Assembly: GCA_018971485.1 (NCBI GenBank)
Contig: JAGXAQ010000004.1
Span: 62,001 to 126,000 of the forward strand
Origin: Pseudomonadota bacterium
GTDB lineage: Bacteria; Pseudomonadota; Gammaproteobacteria; Burkholderiales; REEB80
Direction: 5' to 3'
DNA length: 64,000 nt
The position numbers were made by a program, and so were the translations under genes. Shown in pieces: positions 41,696 through 54,138 of this stretch (its first letter is position 1; each line of letters begins with the position of its first letter). The notes beneath the pieces were generated by a model that was not told where the DNA came from, did not search any database, and worked only from the letters and a program-made list of their open reading frames with translations.

Positions 41696-43272
41696 TAAAA
41701 TAATTCACGTGTTTCAAGAAAGCTGATCGAACTAAATCGTTCTTGAGCCAAGTTCAGGTTGATTCTGTTAGGAGCAAGATAAACTAAATCACCAGCACCA
41801 TCTTTTGCGATATTTAAGGTATGTCGATTACATATTTCTTTTAGTTCCATTTCGGATCCCCTTAACCATCTGGCGGTTGAAATATCGACGTTTTCAAAAC
41901 GAACATCTACCCCATATTCATGTTCAAGGCGGTGGGCAACGACGTCAAATTGTAACATGCCAACAGCGCCTAGAATGAGATCGTTTGATGAGACAGGTCT
42001 AAAGAGTTGTGTTGCACCTTCTTCAGCCAGTTCATGTAAACCTTTATGTAACTGTTTTATCTTTAATGGGTTTTTAATTTGGGCCCGCCTGAATATTTCT
42101 GGAGCAAAACATGGAATCCCGGTAAATTTTAATGGCTCATTTTCGGTAAAAGTATCTCCTAAACGGATTGTTCCATGGTTAGGGATTCCAATGATGTCTC
42201 CAGCATAAGCTTCATTGGCAGTATTTCGATCCTGTGCCATGAATGTTATGGCGGCATTGATCATAACTTGTTTGCTTGTTCGGGCATGGTATATTTTCAT
42301 TCCGCGCTCAAATCGACCAGAACAAACTCTCAGAAATGCAATGCGATCACGGTGCTTTGGATCCATGTTGGCCTGTATCTTAAATACAAAACCGGAAAAT
42401 CGTTCCTCATTTGGTTGTACAGAACGTGATTCTGTAGCCCTGGGTAGGGGGGGAGGGGAAATTTCAACAATGGAATCCAGAAGATCCTGCACTCCGAAGT
42501 TATTCATGGCAGATCCAAAGAACACTGGAGTTTGATGTCCGGAAAGATAGTGGTTCAAATTAAATGAATCTGAGGCACCTCGAACGAGCTCGATTTCATC
42601 TCGAAGCTCCTGGGCTCTGCTTCCACCAAGAAGTTCATCCAGTCTGGGATGGTTAATGCCTGTAATAACTTCATTGATTCCTTTTTCAGCGAGCGGATCG
42701 AATATGTCGATTGTGTCACGAATGAGATTGTAAGTTCCCCGAAATTGTTTTCCCATGCCAATGGGCCATGTAATTGGAGTTGTTCTTATTTTTAAGATGG
42801 ATTCAATTTCATCCAGCAATTCAATGGGATTACGTCCTTCGCGATCAAGTTTGTTGATAAAAGTTAAAATGGGCGTGTTACGTAACCTGCATACATTGAG
42901 AAGCTTGATGGTCTGGCTCTCAACGCCATTGACCGAGTCAATAATCATTAAGGCAGAATCGACTGCTGTTAATGTTCGGTAAGTATCTTCAGAAAAGTCT
43001 TCATGGCCTGGAGTATCAAGCAGGTTAATCATGCAGTCACGGTATGGAAACTGCATTACACTTGATGTAACTGAAATCCCCCGTTGTTTTTCAAGTTCCA
43101 TCCAGTCAGATATAGCATGGCGTGAAGCTTTTCTGGCGCGTATAGCGCCAGCCATATGTATTGCTTTGCCAAACCAGAGCAGTTTTTCAGTTATGGTTGT
43201 TTTGCCGGCATCGGGGTGAGAAATAATGGCAAATGTACGACGACGTTGGATTTCTTCAGCTAGTTTGGACAC
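41695..43272 (-). CDS. prfC: peptide chain release factor 3
   Basis: [47 protein letters not shown]. Confidence 0.97.
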   Translation of the reverse strand: MSKLAEEIQRRRTFAIISHPDAGKTTITEKLLWFGKAIHMAGAIRARKASRHAISDWMELEKQRGISVTSSVMQFPYRDCMINLLDTPGHEDFSEDTYRTLTAVDSALMIIDSVNGVESQTIKLLNVCRLRNTPILTFINKLDREGRNPIELLDEIESILKIRTTPITWPIGMGKQFRGTYNLIRDTIDIFDPLAEKGINEVITGINHPRLDELLGGSRAQELRDEIELVRGASDSFNLNHYLSGHQTPVFFGSAMNNFGVQDLLDSIVEISPPPLPRATESRSVQPNEERFSGFVFKIQANMDPKHRDRIAFLRVCSGRFERGMKIYHARTSKQVMINAAITFMAQDRNTANEAYAGDIIGIPNHGTIRLGDTFTENEPLKFTGIPCFAPEIFRRAQIKNPLKIKQLHKGLHELAEEGATQLFRPVSSNDLILGAVGMLQFDVVAHRLEHEYGVDVRFENVDISTARWLRGSEMELKEICNRHTLNIAKDGAGDLVYLAPNRINLNLAQERFSSISFLETRELF

Positions 43273-43528
43273 GGAGATAATTAGGCTTTCGGTAGGTTAG
43301 CTTATGCAAGGTGATATGGGAATTGCGAGGTAAGAGTTAATAAAATCAACCTTATCTTTATGAGTTTAGAATTATACTAATTTTAAACCTAATTGGTAAG
43401 TAAATGCACAAATTTAAGTGTCCTAAACAAGCAGATTCAGTGGTTTGTTTATGTTTCAAAACCAATCTGGACAGTGTATATTTAAAGAATTTGTAAATAA
43501 GCATGTTATATTAATTGGAGAGTTTCAC

Positions 43529-43954
43529 ATGGCAGTTGAACGTACCTTATCAATCATTAAACCGGATGCTGTTGCTGATAATGTTATTGGACAGATTTAT
43601 TCAAGATTTGAACGAAGTGGCTTAAGAATTGTTGCGGCACGAATGATGAGATTGTCACGCGAGCAGGCTGAAGGATTTTATGCGGTACATCGCGAGCGTC
43701 CCTTTTTTAATGATCTGGTTGAATTTATGATTTCTGGGCCAGTTATGATTCAGGTGCTTGAGGGTGAAAATGCAATTTTAAAAAATAGGGATTTGATGGG
43801 CGCAACTGATCCTAAAAAGGCAGAACAAGGAACAATTAGGGCTGACTTTGCTAAGAGTATTGATGCAAATGCCGTTCATGGGTCTGATGCGCCGCAAACA
43901 GCCATTAATGAAATAGCCTACTTTTTTCCGGCCTTGGAGATTCTCTCACGCTGA
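43529..43954 (+). CDS. ndk: nucleoside diphosphate kinase
   Basis: [50 protein letters not shown] 43529 rather than ORF-track 43445. Confidence 0.97.
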   Translation: MAVERTLSIIKPDAVADNVIGQIYSRFERSGLRIVAARMMRLSREQAEGFYAVHRERPFFNDLVEFMISGPVMIQVLEGENAILKNRDLMGATDPKKAEQGTIRADFAKSIDANAVHGSDAPQTAINEIAYFFPALEILSR

Positions 43955-45042
43955 TGCCGCCGAATTTACTTGATTTTGATTCTGTTAGCCTAACGAAATT
44001 TTTCGCCACTTTGGGTGAAAAGCCGTTTCGTGCTCACCAATTGATGCAATGGATGTATCGAAAGGGAGTGGTAGATTTCTCTGAAATGAAGGATCTGTCC
44101 AGTTCATTAAGAACCAAATTGGCCGAGCAGGCTGTGATTGAGTTACCCAAAATCAGGGAAGAATATTCTTCAGGAGACGGTACAAAAAAATGGCTGTTTG
44201 ACGTGGGGCATGCCAATGCCATTGAGACAGTATTTATACCAGAACAAAATAGGGGAACGTTGTGTGTTTCAAGCCAGGTTGGATGTGCGCTTGAATGCAC
44301 TTTTTGTTCGACAGGGCGCCAGGGATTCAACCGGAATTTAAGCACTGCTGAAATTATTGGTCAGTTATGGTGGGCAAATAAGGCACTAGGCCGGGATCCA
44401 AAAGGTGAACGTGTTATCAGCAATGTAGTGATGATGGGTATGGGGGAGCCTCTTGCTAATTTTGATGCTGTTGTTTCAGCTATGAAAATTATGCTTGATG
44501 ATCATGGGTATGGATTATCCCGTCGCCGGGTTACTTTGTCGACATCAGGACTGGTACCTGCTATGGATAGGCTTCGGGAGCAACTGCCAGTTTCATTGGC
44601 TGTATCATTGCATGCGCCGAATGATGCCCTGCGGGATTTATTGGTTCCAATTAATAAAAAATACCCCCTTTCTGAACTTATGTCTGCATGTACCCGTTAT
44701 CTTGATACAGCACCACGTGATTTCATTACATTTGAATATGTGATGCTTGCAGGTGTTAATGATAGTGAAATGAATGCCAGGGAATTGGTAAAGCTCCTGA
44801 GTCAGCTTCCCTGTAAGCTTAATCTTATTCCTTTTAACCCATTCCCTATGTCTGGTTATGTCCGTTCTTCTTCAGAATCAATCAGGCGTTTTGCGATTAT
44901 AGTCCGGGAGGCTGGAATTGTTGTGACAATACGTCGTACACGTGGGAGTGATATTGATGCAGCTTGTGGGCAGCTGGCTGGTGAAGTTAGTGATCGTACG
45001 AGACGTTTAGATAAACGAGCTTCAAGGATTCATTTTTTATGA
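43954..45042 (+). CDS. rlmN: 23S rRNA (adenine2503-C2)/tRNA (adenine37-C2) methyltransferase
   Basis: [26 protein letters not shown] radical-SAM CxxxCxx[11 protein letters not shown]. Confidence 0.97.
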   Translation: MPPNLLDFDSVSLTKFFATLGEKPFRAHQLMQWMYRKGVVDFSEMKDLSSSLRTKLAEQAVIELPKIREEYSSGDGTKKWLFDVGHANAIETVFIPEQNRGTLCVSSQVGCALECTFCSTGRQGFNRNLSTAEIIGQLWWANKALGRDPKGERVISNVVMMGMGEPLANFDAVVSAMKIMLDDHGYGLSRRRVTLSTSGLVPAMDRLREQLPVSLAVSLHAPNDALRDLLVPINKKYPLSELMSACTRYLDTAPRDFITFEYVMLAGVNDSEMNARELVKLLSQLPCKLNLIPFNPFPMSGYVRSSSESIRRFAIIVREAGIVVTIRRTRGSDIDAACGQLAGEVSDRTRRLDKRASRIHFL

Positions 45043-45800
45043 GGAACTGGTTGATATCCATTGTATTGTTAATCTTGTCAGGGTGTGTAACAAGTGGAAC
45101 AAACCAGTTGCAGGCCCAGGAAAAAGGGCCTGCTTATCGAGCAAAGTTGCATACTGAATTAGGTGCGACCTATTATAGCAGGGGGCAGTATATCGTTGCC
45201 CTTAAAGAACTTAAAACTGCTCTTTCTGATGATTCAAGCTACGCTCCGGCATATGAAGTTCTTGGATTGGTTTATTTTCATTTTAAAGAAAATGAGAAGG
45301 CGCGCCAGAGTTTTATTAAAGCCTTATCCATTACTCCGAACAATCCTGGCCTGTTAAATAATTATGGATGGTTTGTGTGCCATACAGGTAGCCCGGCTAA
45401 AGCCATGCCATATTTTCGTCGTGCATGGGATAACCCTTTGTATGCTACACCTGAAAAAGCTTTTGATAATGCGGCATTTTGTTCCTTAAAGCAAGGAAAA
45501 ACAAGGATTGCACTGGGTTATTTTGAACAGGCTCTTCATGTTCAACCACAGGATGTTCTGGCTACCTATCAACTTGCTTTACTTTATTTTAATGAGGCTG
45601 ATTATAAGAATTCTCAGATATTTTTGAACAGGTTATTTAGACTGGCCGGTAATACGCCACAAGGATTATTGCTTCAAGTTCGTCTTGCTCATCGCAAGCA
45701 TGAGCTAGATGAACAGAAACGGTTTGCACTAAAACTTATCCATAAATTTCCTGACTCCCCACAAGCTCAGGTTGTTCAACAAAAATACGGGATAAATTAA
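45039..45800 (+). CDS. pilW: type IV pilus biogenesis/stability TPR lipoprotein PilW/PilF
   Basis: Lipobox ILLILSGC, TPR repeats, [18 protein letters not shown]; located between rlmN and rodZ. Confidence 0.9.
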   Translation: MRNWLISIVLLILSGCVTSGTNQLQAQEKGPAYRAKLHTELGATYYSRGQYIVALKELKTALSDDSSYAPAYEVLGLVYFHFKENEKARQSFIKALSITPNNPGLLNNYGWFVCHTGSPAKAMPYFRRAWDNPLYATPEKAFDNAAFCSLKQGKTRIALGYFEQALHVQPQDVLATYQLALLYFNEADYKNSQIFLNRLFRLAGNTPQGLLLQVRLAHRKHELDEQKRFALKLIHKFPDSPQAQVVQQKYGIN

Positions 45801-45898
45801 GCGTTCATCTTATAGATCAGTATCTTTTATGTGATAACTTATAAAGGAGGGGCTTTTAAGCTGTTCTTGAGACAACTTAATGATGCCGAAAAAGGTTT

Positions 45899-46843
45899 AT
45901 GACAGAAGAAATTGAACAAGACAGTGTTAGTGTCGGATATAGGTTACGCATTGAAAGGGAAAGACAAGCGCTATCGCGAGATGAAGTGGCCGCGAAACTT
46001 CATCTTTCTGTAAGCCAGGTTGAAGCGATTGAGGAAGATGACTATTCAGGTTTGCCTGCATTAACTTTTGTTCGTGGTTTTGTGCGAAATTATGCCAAAT
46101 TACTCCATCTTGACTCTGAGAATCTTTTAGCATTAATGCCTCAATCGCCTTGGACTCAGCAGGGGCGTATTTCTGTGCCTGGTGAGCGGATTTTCTTTCG
46201 GGATAATACCCCCTTTCCTTCTACCCGGCGTCGTAATTGGCATGAGCGGATATTACAATTGCTTTTGCTTATTGCTTTTGTAGTTGTTTTTATACTTATT
46301 TTTTTTCATTCTGAGGTAGTCAAGTTATTAACTCAGGGAGCTCATCCGGTGCCACTTGGAGAGAAAAAAATTAAAGTTGTTCGGCCAGTTATGAGTCAAG
46401 TAGAAAAAACCCCGGTTACAGTGCATCCGTCTAAATTGACTGGCGTGGCATCTGGTTCCAGAAGTATTATGCAGGGCGGAATGGCTACTACGGCTAGTTC
46501 AGCAGCATCTCCTGTAAAATCCATTGTATCGCCATTATCATCTGGGTCTAAATCCAATCAAGATAACCAGTTGTCTTCTTCCAATGTGGTTAATCAGGAA
46601 ATGGGGGCGGGCCCAATCAAATTAATATTTAACAATGCATCTTGGGTGCAGGTAACCGATTCGACCGGAAAATCATTGGTATCAGGATTGAATCCTCCTC
46701 ATACTCAGTTAGTGGTTCAGGGTGTGCCACCATATCATGTTGTGATTGGTAATGCGCCTGGAGTTGAACTGGTTTATAATGGCAAGCCAGTTGATCTGGG
46801 TCCCTACACTCACTCCAAAACTGCCCGGTTGAATCTGGAGTAA
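45899..46843 (+). CDS. rodZ: RodZ-like helix-turn-helix / DUF4115 cytoskeletal protein
   Basis: N-terminal [29 protein letters not shown], single TM, C-terminal [24 protein letters not shown]. Confidence 0.93.
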   Translation: MTEEIEQDSVSVGYRLRIERERQALSRDEVAAKLHLSVSQVEAIEEDDYSGLPALTFVRGFVRNYAKLLHLDSENLLALMPQSPWTQQGRISVPGERIFFRDNTPFPSTRRRNWHERILQLLLLIAFVVVFILIFFHSEVVKLLTQGAHPVPLGEKKIKVVRPVMSQVEKTPVTVHPSKLTGVASGSRSIMQGGMATTASSAASPVKSIVSPLSSGSKSNQDNQLSSSNVVNQEMGAGPIKLIFNNASWVQVTDSTGKSLVSGLNPPHTQLVVQGVPPYHVVIGNAPGVELVYNGKPVDLGPYTHSKTARLNLE

Positions 46844-46845
46844 TC

Positions 46846-47970
46846 ATGTTTCAAGTCGAAATTCCAAGACGAAAAAGTCGCCAGATAAGTGTTGGCAAGG
46901 TTCTGATTGGTGGTGACGCGCCTATTTCGGTTCAAACTATGACGAATACAGAAACTTGTGATGTAGAGGCGACCTTGGCACAAATCGAACGCTGTGCCCG
47001 AGCGGGTGCGGATATCGTACGGGTATCCATACCTAGCATGGAAGCGGCCGAAGCATTTGGTAAAATCAGGGCGCGTACTACAGTTCCTCTTGTTACAGAT
47101 ATTCATTTTGATTATAAGATAGCTCTGCGTGTGGCTGAATTAGGCGCTGATTGTTTGAGAATCAACCCGGGAAATATTGGCCGGGAGGATAGGGTTAAGG
47201 CGGTTGTTTCAGCAGCCAGGGACCGTGGAATCCCTATTCGTATAGGAGTCAATGCAGGTTCACTTGAAAAAGATCTTCAAAAAAAATATGGTGAACCAAC
47301 ACCCCAGGCCCTGGTTGAATCTGCCTTGCGTCATGTTGATATTCTTGATCGGCTTAATTTCCAGGATTTTAAAGTAAGTTTGAAAGCTTCCGAGATTTTT
47401 ATGACTGTTGAGGCGTATAAATTACTGGCTGCTCAAATCGAACAGCCCCTTCATTTGGGGATTACTGAAGCCGGAGGCTTCAGATCAGGGAGCGTTAAAT
47501 CTGCAATTGGACTCGGAATGTTATTGTCTCAGGGAATTGGAGATACGATTCGTGTCTCTCTTGCAGCTGATCCAGTAGAAGAAGTAAAGGTGGGTTTTGA
47601 TATTCTTAAAAGCCTGCACTTGAGAAACAAAGGAATTAATATTATTGCTTGCCCTTCATGTTCTAGGCAGGAATTTGACGTGATTGGCACGGTTAATGCG
47701 CTTGAAGAAAGACTTGAAGATGTAATGGAACATCTTGATGTTGCAGTAATAGGTTGTGTTGTAAATGGCCCCGGCGAAGCCCGTGAGGCTGATATTGGTA
47801 TAGCTGGGGGGACCCCAAATTTGATGTACATTGAAGGAAAGCCAAGCCACAAGGTTTCTGCTGAAGCATTGGTCAATGAACTTGAAAAACAAATCAGAGA
47901 TCGTATTGAGTGGCTTAAGTTACATCCTGATGTGACGCGGCGTACGATACCAATAAAAATTGCAGGATAA
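46846..47970 (+). CDS. ispG: 4-hydroxy-3-methylbut-2-enyl-diphosphate synthase
   Basis: [56 protein letters not shown]. Confidence 0.97.
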   Translation: MFQVEIPRRKSRQISVGKVLIGGDAPISVQTMTNTETCDVEATLAQIERCARAGADIVRVSIPSMEAAEAFGKIRARTTVPLVTDIHFDYKIALRVAELGADCLRINPGNIGREDRVKAVVSAARDRGIPIRIGVNAGSLEKDLQKKYGEPTPQALVESALRHVDILDRLNFQDFKVSLKASEIFMTVEAYKLLAAQIEQPLHLGITEAGGFRSGSVKSAIGLGMLLSQGIGDTIRVSLAADPVEEVKVGFDILKSLHLRNKGINIIACPSCSRQEFDVIGTVNALEERLEDVMEHLDVAVIGCVVNGPGEAREADIGIAGGTPNLMYIEGKPSHKVSAEALVNELEKQIRDRIEWLKLHPDVTRRTIPIKIAG

Positions 47971-48033
47971 TCCCATTTATAAGGATAAGGGAGTCGCTCT
48001 TAGGATTTTGATCCGGGCATCCCAGAGTTGACT

Positions 48034-49320
48034 ATGAGTATTATTCAGGCTATCAGGGGAATGAATGACATTCTTCCTGAAGAGTCCATACGTTGGAATC
48101 ATTTCGAAGCCCTTATTAAGGGCTGGCTTGATTCATACGGTTACCAGAACATTCGTACCCCATTGCTAGAAAAGACAGAACTGTTTGTTCGTAGTATTGG
48201 AGAAGTGACAGATATTGTTGAAAAGGAGATGTATTCATTTGTTGATTCTTTGAATCAAGACAGCCTTACGTTGCGCCCTGAAGGAACAGTCTCTTGTGTT
48301 CGAGCGGTTCTGGAGCATCATTTGTTGCGACAGTCATCACAGCGTCTATATTATATGGGGCCGATGTTTCGACATGAACGCCCTCAAAAAGGCCGTTATC
48401 GCCAATTCCATCAGGTTGGGGTTGAGTCTTTTGGTTATTCTGGCCCTGATATTGATGCTGAACATCTTTTGATGATTTCAAGGTTGTGGAGCTTGTTAGG
48501 ACTGAAAAACATTCGTCTTGAAATTAATTCACTTGGGTCGGCCCAGGAACGAAGTGAATATCGAGGTAAACTGATTGCCTATTTTGAAGGCAAAATGAAT
48601 CTTTTGGATGAAGATGCAAAAAGACGGTTATATTCAAATCCACTAAGAATATTGGATAGCAAGAATCCTCAGATGCAGGAGTTGGTTGAAAAAGCCCCCC
48701 AGCTTATAGATATATTGGGGAGTGAGTCACATCGGCATTTTCTTAGGTTGCGTGAAATGCTTGACAGTGCTGGAGTGAAGTATGAAGTTAATCCTAGGTT
48801 AGTTCGAGGGTTGGATTATTATAACTTGACTGTTTTTGAATGGGTGACAGATCAATTGGGCTCACAGGGTACAGTTTGTGCTGGTGGACGTTATGATGGC
48901 CTGCTGACTCAAATGGGGGCAGGCCAGGGTGCACCTGCTTGTGGTTTTGCATTGGGCGTAGAACGTATTTTAGCTTTATTGCCCGAGAATTTTGCGGCAA
49001 AACCTGTTCCCGATATCTATTTTGTGAACATTGGGGAAGCCGCTCAATTGCAAGCAATGGCTTTTGCTGAACAAGCTAGGGATGCAGGATTTAAAGTTGT
49101 TCTTCACACCGGTGGGGGGAACATGAAGGCACAGATGAAGAAGGCAAATGCTAGTGGTGCTCTTTTTTCTCTTATTTTGGGTGATGAAGAAATTGCACGG
49201 CAGGTTGTCGGTGTAAAGGCATTACGTGTTGAATCAGAACAACAGTTCTTGTCTATTGATCAAGCATTGTCATGGATGAGATCTTTCCCGCTGTATCGTG
49301 AAAGTATTTCCGGAGAGTAG
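48034..49320 (+). CDS. hisS: histidyl-tRNA synthetase
   Basis: IQAIRGMNDILPEES, TLRPEGTVSCVRA, RHERPQKGRYRQFHQ, LVRGLDYYNLTVFEW. Confidence 0.97.
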   Translation: MSIIQAIRGMNDILPEESIRWNHFEALIKGWLDSYGYQNIRTPLLEKTELFVRSIGEVTDIVEKEMYSFVDSLNQDSLTLRPEGTVSCVRAVLEHHLLRQSSQRLYYMGPMFRHERPQKGRYRQFHQVGVESFGYSGPDIDAEHLLMISRLWSLLGLKNIRLEINSLGSAQERSEYRGKLIAYFEGKMNLLDEDAKRRLYSNPLRILDSKNPQMQELVEKAPQLIDILGSESHRHFLRLREMLDSAGVKYEVNPRLVRGLDYYNLTVFEWVTDQLGSQGTVCAGGRYDGLLTQMGAGQGAPACGFALGVERILALLPENFAAKPVPDIYFVNIGEAAQLQAMAFAEQARDAGFKVVLHTGGGNMKAQMKKANASGALFSLILGDEEIARQVVGVKALRVESEQQFLSIDQALSWMRSFPLYRESISGE

Positions 49321-49322
49321 TT

Positions 49323-49946
49323 ATGTTGGATTTAGAAGAGCAAGAGCAGCTAGAAGAGCTGAAAATATGGTGGAACCGTTATCGTTATGCGGTTTTGGCT
49401 CTATTGTTCGTGATTATTGCTTCAGTTATTGGGATCCAGCTATGGAAAAAATATGAGGCAAACCAGTTAAATCAGGCTGCATCGCTGGATGTGGCAATGC
49501 ATAATGCCTATCTTGAGAACAATATGGCTTTGGTTAAAGCTTATGGGGGGAAACTGATCCAGGCGTATGGGAATACCAGTTATGCAAGTCGGGCGGCCCT
49601 GCTGTTAGCTAAGGTCAATCATCAAGCAGGCGATGATAAAAGTGCACTGGCTCAAATCCACTGGGTTGTTACCCATGCAGATGATACTAATCTTGTTGCA
49701 ATTGCACGATTACGTGAAGCCTCTATCTTGCTTGAACAAAAGCAATATCCAGCAGCACTAAAAAGTCTGGTGCATCATGAACCCAAGGCATTTTCTTTTC
49801 TTTATGATGATATGCGCGGTGATATTTATCATGCAATGGGCCAGGACAATCTGGCCCGCCAGGACTGGACCAAATCCCTTAACGAGATGAGCAAGACAAA
49901 TGGTTACCGTCAACTTGTTCAGATGAAGCTTGATGCATTGGGGTAA
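49323..49946 (+). CDS. yfgM: YfgM/AncA-type TPR-like membrane protein (UPF0070)
   Basis: LEEQEQLEELKIWWNRYRYAVLALLFVIIASVIGIQLWKKYE; between hisS and bamB. Confidence 0.92.
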   Translation: MLDLEEQEQLEELKIWWNRYRYAVLALLFVIIASVIGIQLWKKYEANQLNQAASLDVAMHNAYLENNMALVKAYGGKLIQAYGNTSYASRAALLLAKVNHQAGDDKSALAQIHWVVTHADDTNLVAIARLREASILLEQKQYPAALKSLVHHEPKAFSFLYDDMRGDIYHAMGQDNLARQDWTKSLNEMSKTNGYRQLVQMKLDALG

Positions 49947-49950
49947 ATTG

Positions 49951-51108
49951 ATGATTGGAAAATTTGCACGGCTTTTGGGGTGGTTCTTTTTTTCTCTTAT
50001 GTTGTTGTCATTAGGTGGGTGTGCAATTTATCACTGGTTTTCACCTGTGGATACTGTGCCTCCCGCACCTTTAGTGAAATTTACTCCTACTCAGCAAATA
50101 AGACGGATATGGTCTGTGGATGTGGGTAAAAATCTGGATGCTCCAATGACACCTGTTGTCATGCCAGATGGTTCAGTTTATGCCGCATCGGATAAAGGGA
50201 TTCTGATGCGTGTAAATAAAAATGGACAGGTTCAGTGGACTATTCATACCCATCATCTCCTGTCTGCTGGGGTTGGGGCAGATGCTCAGATGGAGGTGGT
50301 AGGAGGATATGATGGTACTGTTTTAGCTTATGATCCTCAAGGCAAGCTGCTTTGGCATGCCCAAGCTTCAACCCAGATTGTTGGCCCCCCTGCAATTGGC
50401 CGCGGTAAAGTGATTGTTAAATGTCTGAACGGTCACGTTGAGGCTTTTTCACAAAGCAATGGGCAACCTGTGTGGGACGTTGAGCAACAGCTTCCACCGC
50501 TCATTATCAAGAGCCATGCTGGACCGCTTATTGTTGGTAAAAGAGTTTTTGTAGGTTATCCCGGTGGGAAGCTTATAGGTTTTAACATTGAGAACGGTGA
50601 TAAATTGCTTGATTTGAGTATTGCCGAGCCTAAAGGTTCGACTGATATTGAACGCGCGGTAGATGTAACGGCCTCACCGGTTATGATTCAGAATAATATC
50701 TGCGCTGTAGCTTATCAAGGACGTTTGGCCTGCTTTGAAAGAGATGGCGGTAATTTAGTATGGGAGCGTTCTGTTTCGAGCTCTGCTGGAATTGCTGTAG
50801 AGGGGCATGTATTGTTTGTAAGCGGCCAAAATGGTAGTGTGTATGCCTATGATTCTGCAACAGGAGCAAGTCTCTGGCGACAACCCGCCCTACGGAATCG
50901 TTCATTATCAAGCCCGTTAGCGTGGGGTAGTTTTGTTGTAGTTGGGGATTATCAAGGTTATGTGCATCTTCTGTCTAAAGTAGATGGATCTTTTGTGGCG
51001 CGTATTTCTACTGATGACACTCCGATTGTGGTTCGTCCACAACCAACTTCCCGTGGTTTCATTGTGCAAACGACTGGAGGAAGGCTGATTGAACTCACCC
51101 TCAAGTGA
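49951..51108 (+). CDS. bamB: outer membrane protein assembly factor BamB
   Basis: Lipoprotein signal (LLSLGGC), PQQ/beta-propeller repeats; between yfgM and der. Confidence 0.94.
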   Translation: MIGKFARLLGWFFFSLMLLSLGGCAIYHWFSPVDTVPPAPLVKFTPTQQIRRIWSVDVGKNLDAPMTPVVMPDGSVYAASDKGILMRVNKNGQVQWTIHTHHLLSAGVGADAQMEVVGGYDGTVLAYDPQGKLLWHAQASTQIVGPPAIGRGKVIVKCLNGHVEAFSQSNGQPVWDVEQQLPPLIIKSHAGPLIVGKRVFVGYPGGKLIGFNIENGDKLLDLSIAEPKGSTDIERAVDVTASPVMIQNNICAVAYQGRLACFERDGGNLVWERSVSSSAGIAVEGHVLFVSGQNGSVYAYDSATGASLWRQPALRNRSLSSPLAWGSFVVVGDYQGYVHLLSKVDGSFVARISTDDTPIVVRPQPTSRGFIVQTTGGRLIELTLK

Positions 51109-51132
51109 TGTAAGTCGGGGATTAGATCCAGG

Positions 51133-52545
51133 ATGAAACCTACAATTGTCATTGTTGGGAGACCTAATGTAGGCAAGTCTACCCTCTTTAATCGGCTAAC
51201 CCGTAGCCGCGATGCTTTAGTCGCTGATTTTTCTGGGTTGACCCGAGATCGTCATTATGGCCATGGCAGGTTAGGTGAAAAACCCTATCTAGTTGTTGAT
51301 ACTGGAGGGTTTGAGCCTGTCGTGACTGAAGGTATTCTTCATGAGATGGCACGCCAGACTATGCAAGCTGTTACTGAGGCGGATGCTATCATTTTTCTGG
51401 TTGATGTTCGTTCCGGGTTGACACCACAGGACAGCTTGATTGCGGAACAGCTCAGGCGAACTGGATCTAGGATTTATTTGGTTGCTAATAAGGCTGAAGG
51501 GATGAACTTGGCCATTGCAGCTGCTGAATTTCATGCATTAGGGCTTGGCCCTCCTTCTGTGATATCTAGCGCTCATGGTGAAGGTGTGCCGGAATTAATG
51601 GATGAAATTCTAGATCCCTTTTCTGTTGCTCCAGACGAGCCGGCTTCTCAAAATCCCTGCGTTGCAATTATTGGCAGACCCAATGTAGGTAAATCCACTC
51701 TTGTGAATCAGTTGATCGGCGAAAACCGCGTTATAGCCTTTGATGAGCCGGGTACAACCCGCGATAGCATCTATATAGACTTTATTGATAAGGATCGCCG
51801 TTATACTTTGATAGATACGGCAGGGGTTCGTCGTCGTGGCAAAGTATTTGAGGCGGTTGAAAAGTTTTCTGTTATTAAAACCTTAAAGGCTATTGAGGAT
51901 GCCAATGTAGTTGTGCTGGTGCTGGATGCACAGCAGGAAATTTCTGATCAGGATGCCCATCTTGCCGGATTTGTTCTCGAAGCAGGCCGAGGGCTGGTTG
52001 TTGCTGTTAATAAGTGGGATGGTTTGGAAGCATCCCGAAGGGAGTGGATTAAGCTTGAGCTTCCACGTAAGCTTAAGTTTTTGGATTTTGCCCGTTTTCA
52101 TTACATTTCTGCCTTGCAGGGACAAGGTATGGGTAGTTTATTAAAATCAGTGGATGAGACTTATTCATCTGCATTTATTCGATTGCCTACCCCTAAATTG
52201 ACGCGGTTGCTCATTGAGGCTGTCAGTCAACATCAACCCCCTAAGAATGGTCCCTTTCGCCCTAAGTTGCGTTATGCGCATCAAGGAGGACAGAATCCTC
52301 CTATTGTTATTGTTCATGGTTCCGGGGTTAGCCATGTTCCTGAGTCATATAGGCGTTATCTTGAGAATACTTTTCGTAGGTCGTTTAATGTTGTAGGAAC
52401 ACCATTGAAGGTCGAGTTTCACCAAGGACATAATCCATTTGCTGACCGTAAACCTGCGCCTTTGACCGAACGTGAAGAGAAGCGGGCACATCGCCGCCGG
52501 ATGCATTTAAGAAAGACTTACGGGAAAAAACCAAAAAAGGATTAA
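51133..52545 (+). CDS. der: ribosome biogenesis GTPase Der
   Basis: Two GTPase domains: [24 protein letters not shown] and [23 protein letters not shown]. Confidence 0.98.
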   Translation: MKPTIVIVGRPNVGKSTLFNRLTRSRDALVADFSGLTRDRHYGHGRLGEKPYLVVDTGGFEPVVTEGILHEMARQTMQAVTEADAIIFLVDVRSGLTPQDSLIAEQLRRTGSRIYLVANKAEGMNLAIAAAEFHALGLGPPSVISSAHGEGVPELMDEILDPFSVAPDEPASQNPCVAIIGRPNVGKSTLVNQLIGENRVIAFDEPGTTRDSIYIDFIDKDRRYTLIDTAGVRRRGKVFEAVEKFSVIKTLKAIEDANVVVLVLDAQQEISDQDAHLAGFVLEAGRGLVVAVNKWDGLEASRREWIKLELPRKLKFLDFARFHYISALQGQGMGSLLKSVDETYSSAFIRLPTPKLTRLLIEAVSQHQPPKNGPFRPKLRYAHQGGQNPPIVIVHGSGVSHVPESYRRYLENTFRRSFNVVGTPLKVEFHQGHNPFADRKPAPLTEREEKRAHRRRMHLRKTYGKKPKKD

Positions 52546-52635
52546 GTCTTTTTGCCGTAAAAGTTGATTTGATGTGGAAATATAGGAGATGTCTTTTTTT
52601 ATAAAAGAATTGGGCTGAACCTATTCGGAGTAAAT

Positions 52636-54138
52636 ATGGCAGATTCCATTTTATCAATGATTCATGATATTTCGCAGCTGCCTAATCGAAACCTACTAAG
52701 CGTTCAACAAATACGAGAACTTGAGAAGCAGGCTATATCAATACAACCTGGCTTGATGGAACAAGCAGGTGCTGCATCAGCCCATATAATTTCTAGGATG
52801 TTTGGGCAGCGTGAATCGATTCTGGTTATTGCCGGTCCTGGTAATAATGGGGGCGACGCTTTTGTCTGTGCCAGGCATCTTAAAGGGAAAGGTTACGCTG
52901 TTTATGTTTTGTTATATGGGCAAGTAGGAAAACTATCTGAAGAAGCCGGTTTGGCATATCATCTTTGGAATGCGTGTGGAGGAGAGATTCATGTTGAATG
53001 GCCTTCCTTTTCACCGACACTTATAGTGGATGGTTTGTTTGGCATTGGGTTGTCCCGTCCTTTAACAGCAGATACAACTGCTTTAATTGATAAGGTTAAT
53101 CATTCAGGCTCAAAGGTGGTTAGCCTGGATATACCTTCCGGGCTTGATGCTGATTCGGGGATGGTCAAGGGCGTAGCTGTCCACGCTGATATAACTATAA
53201 CATTTATAGCCCTTAAAATAGGGTGCTACCTGAATGAAGGCCCTGGTTACTCAGGAAAAATTGTTCTCGCAGAACTTCAGGCCCCTTTTATCCTGCCTAT
53301 ACCTAAAGCCTGTTTGTTGGACAGGGAAAACATGGTCTGGCCTTGCCCCCGTAATGCCAATAGTCATAAAGGGTTATTTGGCCAGGTTCGTGTTCTGGGG
53401 GGGGCGATGCGGGGAGCCGCATATTTGGTGGCATTAGCAGCTTTGCGTTCAGGCGCGGGGCGAGCGGTAATCGCCTGGGTGGATGATGCCAGTATAGATC
53501 ATGATATATTTCACCCGGAGTTAATTTTTACTGAATGTTTGAATTTGCTATCTCAGGGTGGAGTTCTGGTGATTGGCCCAGGATATGGGAAGACATCATC
53601 GGCTATTCATTTATTATCTCAGGTTTTAGATAGCGATGCTGTTTTATTACTAGATGCAGATGCATTGACTTTGATTTCGGCTGATTCCCGTCTCCAGAAT
53701 GCATTGCGAAGACGTCAGGCAAGGACGGTTTTGACCCCACACCCCTTAGAAGCTGCAAGATTGCTTGGATGTTCTACAGAGGCTGTTTTGGCTGATCGGG
53801 TTACTAGTGCGAAAAAAATTGCAGTTAACTATGGTCACCCAGTTGTGGTTAAAGGAGCTGGAAGTGTAATAGCTGTTCCATCTGGTCAGGTTTGGGTCAG
53901 CCCATGGGCGATCCCTTTGTTGTCCATACCAGGATCGGGTGATGTATTAGCAGGTTTGATTGCTTCATTTGTTGCCCAGAAGCTAGATGTGGAAGATGCC
54001 TTAAAACTGGGAGTTTGGGTACATGGCCAATCGGGGGGGGAGTTGCAACAGAATGCCGGCGGGGCTATCGGTGCATTAGCTAGTGAGTTGACAGAAGCTA
54101 TCCGGCACATTCTTAATAGGCATGAGCGAGCTGGATAG
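52636..54138 (+). CDS. nnr: bifunctional NAD(P)H-hydrate epimerase / ADP-dependent dehydratase
   Basis: IAGPGNNGGDAFVCARHLKGKGY, SLDIPSGLDADSG, C-terminal VLTPHPLEAARLLG, SIPGSGDVLAGLIAS. Confidence 0.95.
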   Translation: MADSILSMIHDISQLPNRNLLSVQQIRELEKQAISIQPGLMEQAGAASAHIISRMFGQRESILVIAGPGNNGGDAFVCARHLKGKGYAVYVLLYGQVGKLSEEAGLAYHLWNACGGEIHVEWPSFSPTLIVDGLFGIGLSRPLTADTTALIDKVNHSGSKVVSLDIPSGLDADSGMVKGVAVHADITITFIALKIGCYLNEGPGYSGKIVLAELQAPFILPIPKACLLDRENMVWPCPRNANSHKGLFGQVRVLGGAMRGAAYLVALAALRSGAGRAVIAWVDDASIDHDIFHPELIFTECLNLLSQGGVLVIGPGYGKTSSAIHLLSQVLDSDAVLLLDADALTLISADSRLQNALRRRQARTVLTPHPLEAARLLGCSTEAVLADRVTSAKKIAVNYGHPVVVKGAGSVIAVPSGQVWVSPWAIPLLSIPGSGDVLAGLIASFVAQKLDVEDALKLGVWVHGQSGGELQQNAGGAIGALASELTEAIRHILNRHERAG

